Origin: Rhodospirillaceae bacterium | GTDB taxonomy: Bacteria; Pseudomonadota; Alphaproteobacteria; GCA-2731375 | Assembly: GCA_018660265.1 (NCBI GenBank) | Contig: JABJKS010000024.1 | Span: 1 to 58,978 of the forward strand | DNA: 58,978 nt | Reading direction: 5' to 3' | Part shown: one piece after another, positions 34,317 through 43,346 of the stretch | Layout of the letters: each line of letters opens with the position of its first letter | How positions within the stretch are numbered: the stretch's first letter is position 1 | Program-made: the position numbers and the translations under genes | The notes under the pieces: model-generated | Seen by the model: only the letters and a program-made list of their open reading frames with translations | What the model was told of the DNA's origin: nothing | Databases searched by the model: none

Positions 34317-35056
34317 CCCGGGGTGTTAATCCACAAGGTCATCTCGCGCATCAAATCCGCCCGGCTGTTATGCAGGACCCAGAAATCAATCCGTTCGCCC
34401 ATATTCGCCCGCCACAAAGTCGCGCCAAAATCCATGTGATAATAACGGTATGTGGTCAGCGCCATGCCTTTTTCGATAAAGTCGGGGCGGACCATTGAAA
34501 AACAATAGTCCACATCGAAATCCTGCAGCATCTTGGCCTGGGCCAACATGATCGCCATGGTGGAAACCGCCTTGCCGCGAACTTTCGGATGCACCCAGCC
34601 GCCGCCGCAATAGGCGATATTGCCTTCAATATGGCCAAGGCCTTCCGTAAACAGATGCAGGCTGTCCTGACCCTCGTCCTTGGTTCCGTCATATAGGAAC
34701 CGTCCGGCATTGATCATGTCCACCAGGCGTTATTTTGGCCATACCCGTTGCGCGGAGCAGGACATAACTTCACCATCGCCGTCGCGAACCGCTATCCAAA
34801 AGGCATTTTTGGGGCCCAATGTATTGTGATCCGGGTCCGTTGGCGCAACCCGTTTGTCATGCCATGACGTCGCCTCATCGACAACGCGGCCATATTCCTC
34901 AAAATCGGTCTCAATCGTCGCGACCAGATCATTCAATAGCAGCTGCCGGCCAATGTTGACCTGCACCCTTGCAAGGAGGTTGCGCATCTCGCCCCTCTCG
35001 TTTGAACCATTCTGGGGCGAGCGATCTTTTACTATTCGTTCAGATATTACATTCAC
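34313..35056 (-). pseudogene. GNAT-like protein interrupted by an in-frame TAA
   Basis: Two open frames lie in the same reading frame, split by one TAA at 34730-34732. The first part ends CSAQRVWPK; directly after the stop the frame continues RLVDMINAGRFLYDG and later GGGWVHPKVRGKAVSTMAI, the acetyl-CoA-binding helix pattern of acetyltransferase folds. The frames read through smoothly, so a single nonsense change explains the split. The start may be 35056 or 34987; the latter has GAGAGGGG ahead of it. Read through, the product would be about 224-247 residues. A sequencing error or readthrough cannot be excluded. Confidence 0.7.
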
Positions 35057-35209
35057 GGCTTACAACCCACCCTTCCTCTACCAGATATTGTAGAGGCTGG
35101 CCGAAAAGCTACAAGCAGTCTATTTAAGGCTTTGAAACATAAGGTCTTATTTCACTTTTGTCTGACGCGATTGTGAACAATTTGAGACGAATCGACTATC
35201 CGATTGATT

Positions 35210-37009
35210 TCAGCTGACCAATTGTTCCGGCCCGAGGGCGAATATGGGCTCTGATCCACCGGTGACAGAGGGCAGCAATGCGGCCGCCTGGGGCAGCAAC
35301 TGCTCACAATAAAACCTTGCTGTCGCGATCCGGCCCGACAGAAACGAGGCATCGGCGTCGGCTTCACCAAGCTGCGCCGCGGCCGCCAACGCACCTTTGG
35401 CGATCAAATAACCGCCGACCGTCATGCCGAACATCCTTAAATACGGCGTGGCACCCGCAGCAACCGCGTTCGGATCTTGTGCCATCGCCTCCAACAACCA
35501 GCGAGACGCCTCTTCGAGGCTATCGAGCCCGGTGTTCAGATTTTCCCGGGTCTTGGCGAATGCCTCACCGCCGGCGTCAAGTGTGACATCAAGCGTACGC
35601 ATTTCGCCAATATAGCGGCGGACGACTTCGCCCCCTTCCATGGTCAATTTACGCATGACAAGATCCAGGGCCTGAATGCCGTTTGTGCCTTCGTAGATCG
35701 GAGCGATGCGGGCATCACGATAATACTGGGCCGCACCGGTTTCTTCGATGAAGCCCATGCCGCCGTGGATTTGCACGCCAAGGGAGGCCATTTCGACACC
35801 CAGATCCGTGCACCAGGCCTTTGACAACGGGGTCAGCAATTCGGCCAATTGGCCGTACCAGGCGCGTTGTTCCCCATCCTCGTGATTGCGGGCCAGATCC
35901 AGGGCCTGACCGTTGACATAGCACAAGCCCCGCATGGCATCAATTTGGGACTTCATGGTGATCAACATACGCCGGACATCGGCGTGATCCACAATAGCGG
36001 AAGACCCAGGCTCTGTGGCGCCAATGGCCTTGCCCTGTCGCCGTTCCAAGGCATAGGCAACAGCATGTTGATAGGCCCCTTCAGCGATGCCCAGACCTTC
36101 GATGCCCACATTTAAGCGGGCCGAATTCATCATGGTGAACATGCATCGCATGCCCTTGTTCTCGTCTCCCAACATGTAACCAACAGCGCCTTCATTATCG
36201 CCAAAGCTCATGACGGCGGTGGGAGAGGCATGGATGCCCAGTTTTTCTTCCAAATTGATACAGCGTAGATCGTTGCGTTGACCCAAGGTGCCATCTGGGT
36301 TCACCAGGAATTTCGGTACCACGAACAATGAGATGCCACGGGTGCCTTCCGGACTGCCCGGCGTGCGCGCCAAAACCAGGTGAATGATGTTGTCCGTGTA
36401 ATCATGTTCACCATAGGTGATAAAAATCTTCTGCCCCTTGATGCGCCAGCTACCGTCCGCAGCAGGCTCGGCCCGGCTACGCAGGGCACCGACATCAGAG
36501 CCGGCCTGGGGTTCTGTCAGGTTCATGGTGCCGGTCCATGTGCCGGTCACCAGGTTGTCCAGATAGGTGGATTTCAATTCATCGCTGCCATGGGCCTGGA
36601 TCGCTTCGATGGCGCCTTGGGTCAGCATCGGGCACAGGGCAAAGCCCATGTTGGCACTGTTCCACAATTCGGCGCAGGCATTGCCGATCACCAAGGGCAG
36701 GCCCATGCCGCTATGGTTTGGATCATGTTGAATGCCGTTCCAGCCGCCATCGCGAAAGGCCGCATAGGCATCGCGGAAGCCGTCAGGGGTTGTGACGACC
36801 CCATTAGCCAGGGTCGCGCCCTGTTCATCGCCTTGGCGGTTCAGGGGAGCGAGGACGCCGCCGGCCAGACGTCCGGCCTCTTCCAATACGGCGTTGATGG
36901 TATCGCCATCAAATTCGTAGAACTTTGGCAATTTCAACAAGTCGTCCAGGTGACAAATCTGGCTCAGCGTGAAGCGGATATCCTTGAGGGGCGCTTGATA
37001 TTCACTCAT
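35210..37009 (-). CDS. Long-form acyl-CoA dehydrogenase (DmdC-like, 599 residues)
   Basis: A 599-residue acyl-CoA dehydrogenase with the extra N- and C-terminal segments of the long group that includes the methylmercaptopropionyl-CoA dehydrogenase DmdC. The N-terminus (PLKDIRFTLSQICHLDDLL) and the FAD motif TGTMNLTEPQAGSDVGALRS (near 157) are typical; ALERRQGKAIG and GGMGFIEETGAAQYYRD (near 417) are in the helical domain, with the candidate catalytic Glu in IYEGTNGIQ. Length class, not substrate, can be called. It is divergent from the MaoC pair, which could hydrate or bind related acyl-CoAs. Confidence 0.9.
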   Translation of the reverse strand: MSEYQAPLKDIRFTLSQICHLDDLLKLPKFYEFDGDTINAVLEEAGRLAGGVLAPLNRQGDEQGATLANGVVTTPDGFRDAYAAFRDGGWNGIQHDPNHSGMGLPLVIGNACAELWNSANMGFALCPMLTQGAIEAIQAHGSDELKSTYLDNLVTGTWTGTMNLTEPQAGSDVGALRSRAEPAADGSWRIKGQKIFITYGEHDYTDNIIHLVLARTPGSPEGTRGISLFVVPKFLVNPDGTLGQRNDLRCINLEEKLGIHASPTAVMSFGDNEGAVGYMLGDENKGMRCMFTMMNSARLNVGIEGLGIAEGAYQHAVAYALERRQGKAIGATEPGSSAIVDHADVRRMLITMKSQIDAMRGLCYVNGQALDLARNHEDGEQRAWYGQLAELLTPLSKAWCTDLGVEMASLGVQIHGGMGFIEETGAAQYYRDARIAPIYEGTNGIQALDLVMRKLTMEGGEVVRRYIGEMRTLDVTLDAGGEAFAKTRENLNTGLDSLEEASRWLLEAMAQDPNAVAAGATPYLRMFGMTVGGYLIAKGALAAAAQLGEADADASFLSGRIATARFYCEQLLPQAAALLPSVTGGSEPIFALGPEQLVS

Positions 37010-37129
37010 GATCTTTTAACCCAATTTCAGTGGCTGGAATTTGATGTGTTCGCTGGGTAATATGCTATCTCTCACTACAAAGGCAACGGCAAGATGTCGC
37101 TGGCTTATCATCGGCATTAGAAAGCACAA

Positions 37130-37993
37130 ATGAACGATCAACTGAACGGTCAACTGAACGGTTCGGCAAAACCTTTAGCAGGCGCGTTAAACGCCTACGA
37201 CGCAGCACCTGAAGGTACAGCGTTTCCGGTCTTTTCCGCCTTTGTGGATCAGACGCGCCAGGATCATTATCATCAGACTACGGACGTTGAAGGTGCGACA
37301 TTCGATGGCATTGCGGATGTGTCCGTCTTTGCCCAAGACGTCTCCCGCGCCATAGCAGGTGCCGATCTGCCGAACGATGGCCGGGTGCTGATCCGCCAGC
37401 GGCTGTTCCAGACAGGCCGGGTGCAGTTGGATGAAACACTGTCTGTCGAGGGGAAGGTTGGGCCTTATGGCACAGGGCCCAGGGGCCGTCATCTGAACTG
37501 CTACGTCGCCTTTCGCAGGGTCAATCGGACCGTACCACTGCGAATGGTGACGGAACATATTCTGCCCTTTGCCGAGGCACCGGAACGCAGCCCAAAACCA
37601 TCTGCGGAACCTGGGGTCAAACGTGATGACCCCCGTACAGGCATGACTGCGGTGGGCGGTATAAAGTTAAGCCCGGAAAAAGTCGCTGGATATGCCCAGG
37701 AAGTCGGCAACAAAATTCATACCGATCCTGACTTTGCCAAATCCCGTGGTTATCGCGCACCCCTGGCCCAGGGTTTGATGCAATTGACTGCCATGCATGG
37801 GGCCATCGTCCGCCATGCCATGCCATGGGAGATGGATTTGGAGACACGGTTTATCCGGCCGGTTTTTTGGGACAGTACGTTGACCCTGTTCGCCGATCCG
37901 GACGGGCGGTTGTATCGTTGTATTGACGAAAACGGCAAAGTGACGGCAGAGGCCAAACTGCATCACCTAACCACAAAGGATATGGAACCATGA
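37130..37993 (+). CDS. MaoC-like hotdog protein, first of a pair
   Basis: A 287-residue double-hotdog protein. The second hotdog has the hydratase-2 region NKIHTDPDFAKSRGYRAPLA followed by QGLM (about residues 193-217). The catalytic His of the Asp-x-Asn-Pro-x-His motif is kept, but the Asp position is Val (EVGNKIH), so ordinary R-specific hydratase chemistry is doubtful. It is coupled to the next homologous gene by ATGA. The divergent neighbour is a long acyl-CoA dehydrogenase. Confidence 0.8.
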   Translation: MNDQLNGQLNGSAKPLAGALNAYDAAPEGTAFPVFSAFVDQTRQDHYHQTTDVEGATFDGIADVSVFAQDVSRAIAGADLPNDGRVLIRQRLFQTGRVQLDETLSVEGKVGPYGTGPRGRHLNCYVAFRRVNRTVPLRMVTEHILPFAEAPERSPKPSAEPGVKRDDPRTGMTAVGGIKLSPEKVAGYAQEVGNKIHTDPDFAKSRGYRAPLAQGLMQLTAMHGAIVRHAMPWEMDLETRFIRPVFWDSTLTLFADPDGRLYRCIDENGKVTAEAKLHHLTTKDMEP

Positions 37994-38793
37994 GCGAACA
38001 AGCCACAGCGACATCCATTGAACGCTACGAAGGTATGCCTTTGCAGGACTGGCCCACGGTGGTCACGGCGGAACGCCAAGCTAACTATCACGCGGCAGCG
38101 GAAATGCCCAAGGGTCTGTTCGGCGATGTGGTGGATTTGTCGATCCTGGCCAACGACACAATTCTGGCGACTTCATACCTGAAGACGGAAGCAGTGGACG
38201 GCCTGCACGCAGGCCAGCGTATGATACAAAAGGAACCGGTCTATCTGGATGAGCCCTTAACCCTGAAAGGCCGGCTTGCCGTTGTTCGCCAAACTGGGAA
38301 AGGCAAGATCCTCACCTACGGCTTTGATTTTCAACGTCCCGACGGCAGTGTGCCCATTACTGGCGAGCTGATTTCGTTCCAGGTGGATCCGGCGGTCATG
38401 CAACAAAAGGGTGCCGGTAAAGCGGTGGAGACTGACCGCAGTGGTTTCGAAAAAATTTGCCACAAGGACCTAAACCCGGATTTGGTCGGCGGTTATAGCT
38501 TCGAATTCCCCGGCTATCTGGTGCATTTTGACCCGAAGGAGGCCGCCTCTGTCGGCCTGCGCGCGCCCGTGGCCCAAGGTTTGATGTCCCTGACCTGGAT
38601 GATGGAGGCTGTGGCCCTGGATGGTGTGCCCACGGCGATCAATATCGCCACGGATTTCCGCAGCCCGATTTTCTGGGACGACAGCGTCGATGTCTTTGCA
38701 AAGATCAAGGAAGGCGGCGACACGGACCTGCTGGTCATGAAGGCGGATGGCTCCGTCTGTTCTCTCGGCCGGGTCAGCGATCTGGTGCGTTAG
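37990..38793 (+). CDS. MaoC-like hotdog protein, second of a pair
   Basis: A 267-residue paralogue of the preceding protein, with YLVHFDPKEAASVGLRAPVA followed by QGLMSL (about 177-202) matching the same region. Here too the His remains while the Asp is replaced (Pro or Gly in the FPGYLVH stretch). Two coupled, mutually similar chains suggest a heteromeric binding protein or thioesterase rather than two separate hydratases. The tsaC gene begins 4 bases after its stop. Confidence 0.8.
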   Translation: MSEQATATSIERYEGMPLQDWPTVVTAERQANYHAAAEMPKGLFGDVVDLSILANDTILATSYLKTEAVDGLHAGQRMIQKEPVYLDEPLTLKGRLAVVRQTGKGKILTYGFDFQRPDGSVPITGELISFQVDPAVMQQKGAGKAVETDRSGFEKICHKDLNPDLVGGYSFEFPGYLVHFDPKEAASVGLRAPVAQGLMSLTWMMEAVALDGVPTAINIATDFRSPIFWDDSVDVFAKIKEGGDTDLLVMKADGSVCSLGRVSDLVR

Positions 38794-38797
38794 CTTC

Positions 38798-39754
38798 ATG
38801 ACAGTGATGGGCCGGGCCGACTGGGGCGCGGATCTGGCCAGGGCGGCGGATTTGTTGCGGGCGGGAATGTTGGTGGCTTTCCCGACAGAGACGGTCTACG
38901 GCCTGGGCGCGGATGCCACCAATGGCAAGGCGGTGGCTGGGATATTTGCCGCCAAACAGCGCCCGGCTTTTAATCCCCTGATCTCTCACCTGGCAGGGGT
39001 TGAGGCGGTGGAACATTTCGCGCTGTGGAATGAAGCTGCCCGCGCATTGGCGGCGACATTCTGGCCTGGTGCCCTGACCCTTGTCCTACCCCGCATAGAG
39101 AACTGCCCTATCGCAGATATCACAAGTGCGGGATTGGACAGTGTCGCCCTGCGCGTGCCCAGTCATCCCGCTGCCCATGCCATGTTGGTTGCCGTGGACC
39201 GGCCCGTTGCCGCACCTTCTGCTAACCGGTCCGGCCGGATCAGCCCCACGACGGCGGCCCATGTAGCCGAAGAACTTGGCGATGAGGTTGCGATGATCCT
39301 GGACGGCGGGCCGTGTACCATTGGGTTGGAAAGCACGGTTGTCGGTTTTCACCAAAAGCAATCGGTATTGTTGCGCCCGGGCGGTATTCCGGTGGAGCAA
39401 CTGGAAGCGGTGGTCGGAACATTGCGCCGGCCACTTACAGACCCCAGTGTGCCCTGTGCGCCCAGTTCGCCGGGGCAACTGGCCTCTCACTATGCGCCAA
39501 ACAAGCCCCTGCGCCTGAATGTGAATACTGCGGGGCTGGGTGAGGTTCTGCTTGGCTTTGGTCCGGATTCTGACACGCCCTATAACTTAAGTCCCACGGC
39601 TGATTTGATAGAGGCGGCGGCAAATCTTTTCGCCATGCTGCGCCAGTTGGATCAGGGCAGGGGCGACGCCATTGCCGTGGCTCCCATTCCCGAATTCGGC
39701 CTGGGCCTGGCCATTAACGACCGTCTGCGGCGCGCTGCTGCACCGCGAACATAG
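38798..39754 (+). CDS. tsaC: L-threonylcarbamoyladenylate synthase, Sua5 type
   Basis: A 318-residue Sua5/YrdC enzyme that makes threonylcarbamoyl-AMP for the t6A37 modification of tRNAs. The YrdC domain shows LVAFPTETVYGLGADATN, AAKQRPAFNPLI, RVPSHPAAHAML, APSANRSGRISPT and ESTVVGF; the C-terminal Sua5 extension with SPGQLASHYAPNKPL (near 226) marks the long form rather than the 190-residue TsaC. The start ATG 38798 is 4 bases after the MaoC gene. It is a housekeeping gene lodged in a catabolic operon. Confidence 0.94.
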   Translation: MTVMGRADWGADLARAADLLRAGMLVAFPTETVYGLGADATNGKAVAGIFAAKQRPAFNPLISHLAGVEAVEHFALWNEAARALAATFWPGALTLVLPRIENCPIADITSAGLDSVALRVPSHPAAHAMLVAVDRPVAAPSANRSGRISPTTAAHVAEELGDEVAMILDGGPCTIGLESTVVGFHQKQSVLLRPGGIPVEQLEAVVGTLRRPLTDPSVPCAPSSPGQLASHYAPNKPLRLNVNTAGLGEVLLGFGPDSDTPYNLSPTADLIEAAANLFAMLRQLDQGRGDAIAVAPIPEFGLGLAINDRLRRAAAPRT

Positions 39755-39791
39755 CCTTGTTGACCGAACCTAAAAGCATTAAGTGAAGATT

Positions 39792-41255
39792 ATGCAAGCA
39801 AACAACGAACAACCTAAAGCCCGACCCAACGCAGTACCGGCGGCGGTGCTGGAACGTATCAAGGTCGCCGTAGGCCCCAAAGGCTACACCATGGACCCGG
39901 ACGAAATCGCGCCTCATTGCCAGTCCTGGCGGGACAATTGGCATGGTTGGGTGCCCATGGTGGTAAAGCCGGCCAATGTCGATGAAGTTGCCGCCGTGAT
40001 TGCCATTTGCGCCGAGACCGGCACCCCCATCGTGCCCCAGGGCGGCAATACAGGCTTAACCGGGGGCAGTCAGCCCCATGATACCGGCGTGGAGATCATC
40101 ATCTCCACCTCGCGCATGAACAAGGTGCGCGCCATTGATACGATAAACAACACCATGACGGTGGAAGCCGGTTGTATCCTGGCCGAATTGCAACAACAGG
40201 CATCCGATGCGGATCGTCTGTTCCCATTATCTTTGGCTGCGGAAGGTTCCTGCCAGATCGGCGGTAATCTTTCCACCAACGCCGGCGGGACCCAGGTTCT
40301 GCGCTATGGCAACGCCCGCAATATGGTCCTAGGCTTGGAAGTGGTGCTGCCCGATGGCCGTATCTGGGATGGTCTGCGCGGCTTGCGCAAGGACAACACG
40401 GGCTATGACCTGAAGCAATTGTTCATCGGTGCCGAGGGTACTTTGGGTATGATCACGGCGGCGGTGTTGAAGCTGTTTCCCAAACCAACCGAAATTCAGA
40501 CCGCCCTGGTCGCGGTCCCCGACCCGACGGCCGCCCTGGCCTTGTTAAGCCGGGCCACGGAAGCGGTGGGTGAGCAGGTCACCGCGTTTGAATTGATCCA
40601 GCGCCGGGCCATTGATTTTGTCCTGGCCCACATACCCGGCGTGCCCGACCCCATGGCAGCGGCGCATCCGTGGTATGTGCTGATGGAAATATCCGGTCAG
40701 GGCGCGCCCGACAGCCTGCGCAATGCGGTAGAGGCGGTCCTGGGTGCGGGGTTCGAGGGCGGGGAGATCCTGGATGCGGTATTGGCCGCGAACCGGGCCC
40801 AGGGTGAGGCCCTGTGGAAAATCCGCGAATCCATCCCCGAGGCGCAAAACCATGAGGGCCAATCGGTCAAGCATGATGTCTCCGTGCCGCTGTCCCGGAT
40901 TGCCGAATTTATCGAACGGGCGGACCAGGCCCTGGCCCAGGCATATCCCGGTGTTCGTTGCGTCGCATTCGGCCATATAGGCGACGGCAATATTCACTAT
41001 AACCCGGCCCAGCCACTGGATGCTGAAGACGGGCCCAAAGGTGCGGACTTTGCCGCTGAATATGGCGCAATTAACCGCATCGTGCATGATCTGATCACGG
41101 AAATGAACGGCTCCATCAGCGCCGAACACGGCCTGGGCCGTCTGCGCCGGGAGGAGGCCAAGCGCTATAAATCCACCGTGGAAATGGATCTGATGCAGAC
41201 TGTGAAGGATGCTCTGGACCCCAGCAATATCATGAACCCCGGTAAAGTCGTCTGA
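39792..41255 (+). CDS. FAD-linked 2-hydroxyacid dehydrogenase (GlcD / D-2-hydroxyglutarate type)
   Basis: A 487-residue FAD_binding_4/FAD-oxidase C protein. The FAD loop PQGGNTGLTGGSQP is near 84-97, GSCQIGGNLSTNAGGTQVLR near 152 and KDNTGYDLKQLFIGAEGTLG near 200; the metal-binding C-terminal motif is GHIGDGNIHYN (near 393) and EHGLGRLRREEA. Substrates of this family include D-lactate, glycolate and D-2-hydroxyglutarate. The ATG 39792 is preferred over GTG 39783. An MFS transporter follows 1 base after its stop and may bring in the substrate. Confidence 0.9.
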   Translation: MQANNEQPKARPNAVPAAVLERIKVAVGPKGYTMDPDEIAPHCQSWRDNWHGWVPMVVKPANVDEVAAVIAICAETGTPIVPQGGNTGLTGGSQPHDTGVEIIISTSRMNKVRAIDTINNTMTVEAGCILAELQQQASDADRLFPLSLAAEGSCQIGGNLSTNAGGTQVLRYGNARNMVLGLEVVLPDGRIWDGLRGLRKDNTGYDLKQLFIGAEGTLGMITAAVLKLFPKPTEIQTALVAVPDPTAALALLSRATEAVGEQVTAFELIQRRAIDFVLAHIPGVPDPMAAAHPWYVLMEISGQGAPDSLRNAVEAVLGAGFEGGEILDAVLAANRAQGEALWKIRESIPEAQNHEGQSVKHDVSVPLSRIAEFIERADQALAQAYPGVRCVAFGHIGDGNIHYNPAQPLDAEDGPKGADFAAEYGAINRIVHDLITEMNGSISAEHGLGRLRREEAKRYKSTVEMDLMQTVKDALDPSNIMNPGKVV

Positions 41256-41256
41256 C

Positions 41257-42477
41257 GTGACCGAAACCTCAGACGTATCTTCCGAGCAGAGCCGCTGGGT
41301 CATTGTCTTAGTTGCTATTTCAGCGGGCATCGTGGCGGCTGTTCAGGTTGGCAAGGTGCCACCGCTCATCACCCAGTTGCAGGCGGAATTGGGCCTGACA
41401 CTGGTTGCCGCCGGTTGGCTGGCCTCTCTGTTCAATCTGTTTGGGGCCTTGTTTGGCGTCATGGCTGGCGCGGTCGCGGATAAATTGGGGGCGCGGCGGG
41501 TATTGTTGGTCGGTTTGGGAGGGCTGGCAGCGGCAGGATTTGCCGGTGCCCTTGCGTCGGATGTTGTCTGGCTATTATTCTGCAGGATGATTGAAAGTGG
41601 GGCAATTCTGGCTTGCACCGTGACCGCCCCGCGCTTGATCGTGGCCGCGACAACGCCCAGACAGCGCAATTTGGCCATGGGGGCCTGGGGTAGTTTCATG
41701 CCTATTGGTATGGCATTGGCGTTGCTCGGCGCGCCGCCAATTGCGGCAGTATCGGGCTGGCAGGGAGTTTGGCTGACGGCTGCCGCCCTGGCGCTGGTTT
41801 GTCTAGCCGTCGTCGCCTGGATAACCAGTCCGCGACGATGGGCAGGTGCGCCCAAGGCAAGCGCTGGGGTGCCGTGGCAGGCTCTGGTCGAAGCGGTCTG
41901 GCGTCCGGGGCCTTTGTTGATGGCGATTTGTTTTGCCCTGTATGCGCTGCAATTTTTCGCCATTGCGTCATGGTTGCCCACCTATCTGATCGAAATTCTT
42001 GGCTATACCCCTGATCAGGCAGGCATTGCCACCGCCGTGGTGGTCAGCGGCAATGCCATTGGTAACTTGGCCGGGGCGGTGCTGTTACATCGCGGGGCCA
42101 AGCGTTGGGCACTGCTTTTGGCGGCGTTCATTTTGATGCTGGTTTGTGCCTCGGGTATTTTTGCCCCCGATCTGGCGGTAATCTGGAAACTGCCCCTGGC
42201 CTTTGCCTTCAATTTCTTTGGTGGTTTGCTGCCCGCAGCGATCCTGGCAGCGACTGTGGTCCATGCGCCCCGGGCCGCAATGGTCGGAACCATCAATGGC
42301 GTTGTTGTTCAGGGCGCTGCCCTTGGCAGTTTGGCGGGTCCCCCGGCCATGGCCGTAATGATCGCGGGGTTTGGTGGTTGGGCCGGGACCTATTGGTTGA
42401 TGGCAATCTGCAGCGTCATCGGCGTTGTTCTGGCCATCCGACTGGGGAAAATCGAACGCCGCTTGGGTATTGGTTAA
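41257..42477 (+). CDS. MFS transporter, CynX/NimT-like
   Basis: A 406-residue, 12-segment carrier with GTG start one base after the previous stop. WVIVLVAISAGIVAAVQVGK, then LAASLFNL-type helices and the loop DKLGARRVLLVGLGG (the MFS A-motif equivalent) are visible, and the SYLPTYL-like segment ASWLPTYLIEILGYTPDQAG resembles cyanate/nitroimidazole-type carriers. Cotranscription with the dehydrogenase suggests uptake of a 2-hydroxy acid. Its 3' end overlaps the convergent YedK-like gene by 4 bases. Confidence 0.85.
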   Translation: MTETSDVSSEQSRWVIVLVAISAGIVAAVQVGKVPPLITQLQAELGLTLVAAGWLASLFNLFGALFGVMAGAVADKLGARRVLLVGLGGLAAAGFAGALASDVVWLLFCRMIESGAILACTVTAPRLIVAATTPRQRNLAMGAWGSFMPIGMALALLGAPPIAAVSGWQGVWLTAAALALVCLAVVAWITSPRRWAGAPKASAGVPWQALVEAVWRPGPLLMAICFALYALQFFAIASWLPTYLIEILGYTPDQAGIATAVVVSGNAIGNLAGAVLLHRGAKRWALLLAAFILMLVCASGIFAPDLAVIWKLPLAFAFNFFGGLLPAAILAATVVHAPRAAMVGTINGVVVQGAALGSLAGPPAMAVMIAGFGGWAGTYWLMAICSVIGVVLAIRLGKIERRLGIG

Positions 42478-43178
42478 AACAGACTGCCTTGTTCGGGAAT
42501 GACCCTCGCGGTATCCAGGCAAGCCGCATCGTCGTTACGTGGACTGTTCACCCTGGCTGATACGGGCCGGGTCTGCATCTGCGGGGCTTTTTCGGGCGCG
42601 AATAGGTCCCTCTGTGGACTTTGTCCCGGATCCAGCCAGGCGGCGAAGTTCTGTTTTCCCACGATAACCGGCATGCGGTGGTGAATTTCATGCAATTCCT
42701 CCGATGCGGTCGTTGTCAGGACTGCAAAGCTGGTAATTTCGTCCTCTTTCCCGCCATTCCATGTCTCCCACAGGCCAGCGAAGACAAAAGGCGCGCCGTC
42801 GGCCCGGCTAATCCAATAGGGCTGTTTTCCGCCATCGATTTTTTGCCATTCATAAAAGCCGTCCGCGGGGATGAGGCAACGACGCTGTTCATAGGCGGCG
42901 CGGAATGTTGCCTTTTCGCCCGCCGTCTCGCTCCGTGCATTAATTTGGCCGCCGCGATGGCCATCCTTGCTCCAACTTGGGATTAGGCCCCAGGTCATGG
43001 CAACCAGTTCCGGTCCCCTACCTTCACCACCCCCGCCGCCCATGCGCAGCACGGGTGCCCTCTGGCTGGGGGCAATATTGAACCGAGGCCGCGCCCAAGC
43101 GCCCAGCATGTCAGATGGCAGATCGAACAGTTGACGCATGGCGTCTTCAGGGGAGGTCAAGCTATATCGGCCGCACAT
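42474..43178 (-). CDS. SOS response-associated peptidase, YedK/HMCES family
   Basis: A 234-residue SRAP protein that crosslinks abasic sites in single-stranded DNA through Cys2. The N-terminus MCGRYSLTSPEDAM exposes Cys2 after Met removal; RFNIAPSQRAPVLR, WGLIPSWSKD, INARSETAGEKATFR (near 83-97), CLIPADGFYEW (with the catalytic Glu) and EIHHRMPVI (with the His) are all present. A Gly-rich insert MGGGGGEGRG lies near residue 47. No neighbour relates to DNA repair. Function is well supported by motifs. Confidence 0.94.
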   Translation of the reverse strand: MCGRYSLTSPEDAMRQLFDLPSDMLGAWARPRFNIAPSQRAPVLRMGGGGGEGRGPELVAMTWGLIPSWSKDGHRGGQINARSETAGEKATFRAAYEQRRCLIPADGFYEWQKIDGGKQPYWISRADGAPFVFAGLWETWNGGKEDEITSFAVLTTTASEELHEIHHRMPVIVGKQNFAAWLDPGQSPQRDLFAPEKAPQMQTRPVSARVNSPRNDDAACLDTARVIPEQGSLF

Positions 43179-43346
43179 CGCCGAAGCTTAACACAAACTG
43201 TACACCCGCGATAAATTATAGGGTTCAATTAAGATTTGTTAGCAGTTTGTTTGCACTATTTTGTCACTAATAGGCCTGCAATAGACTTCATTGTTGGGGG
43301 ATCAACAGTGCGTGTAACGCTGAGTTTGTGACAAGGACATTCGTAA

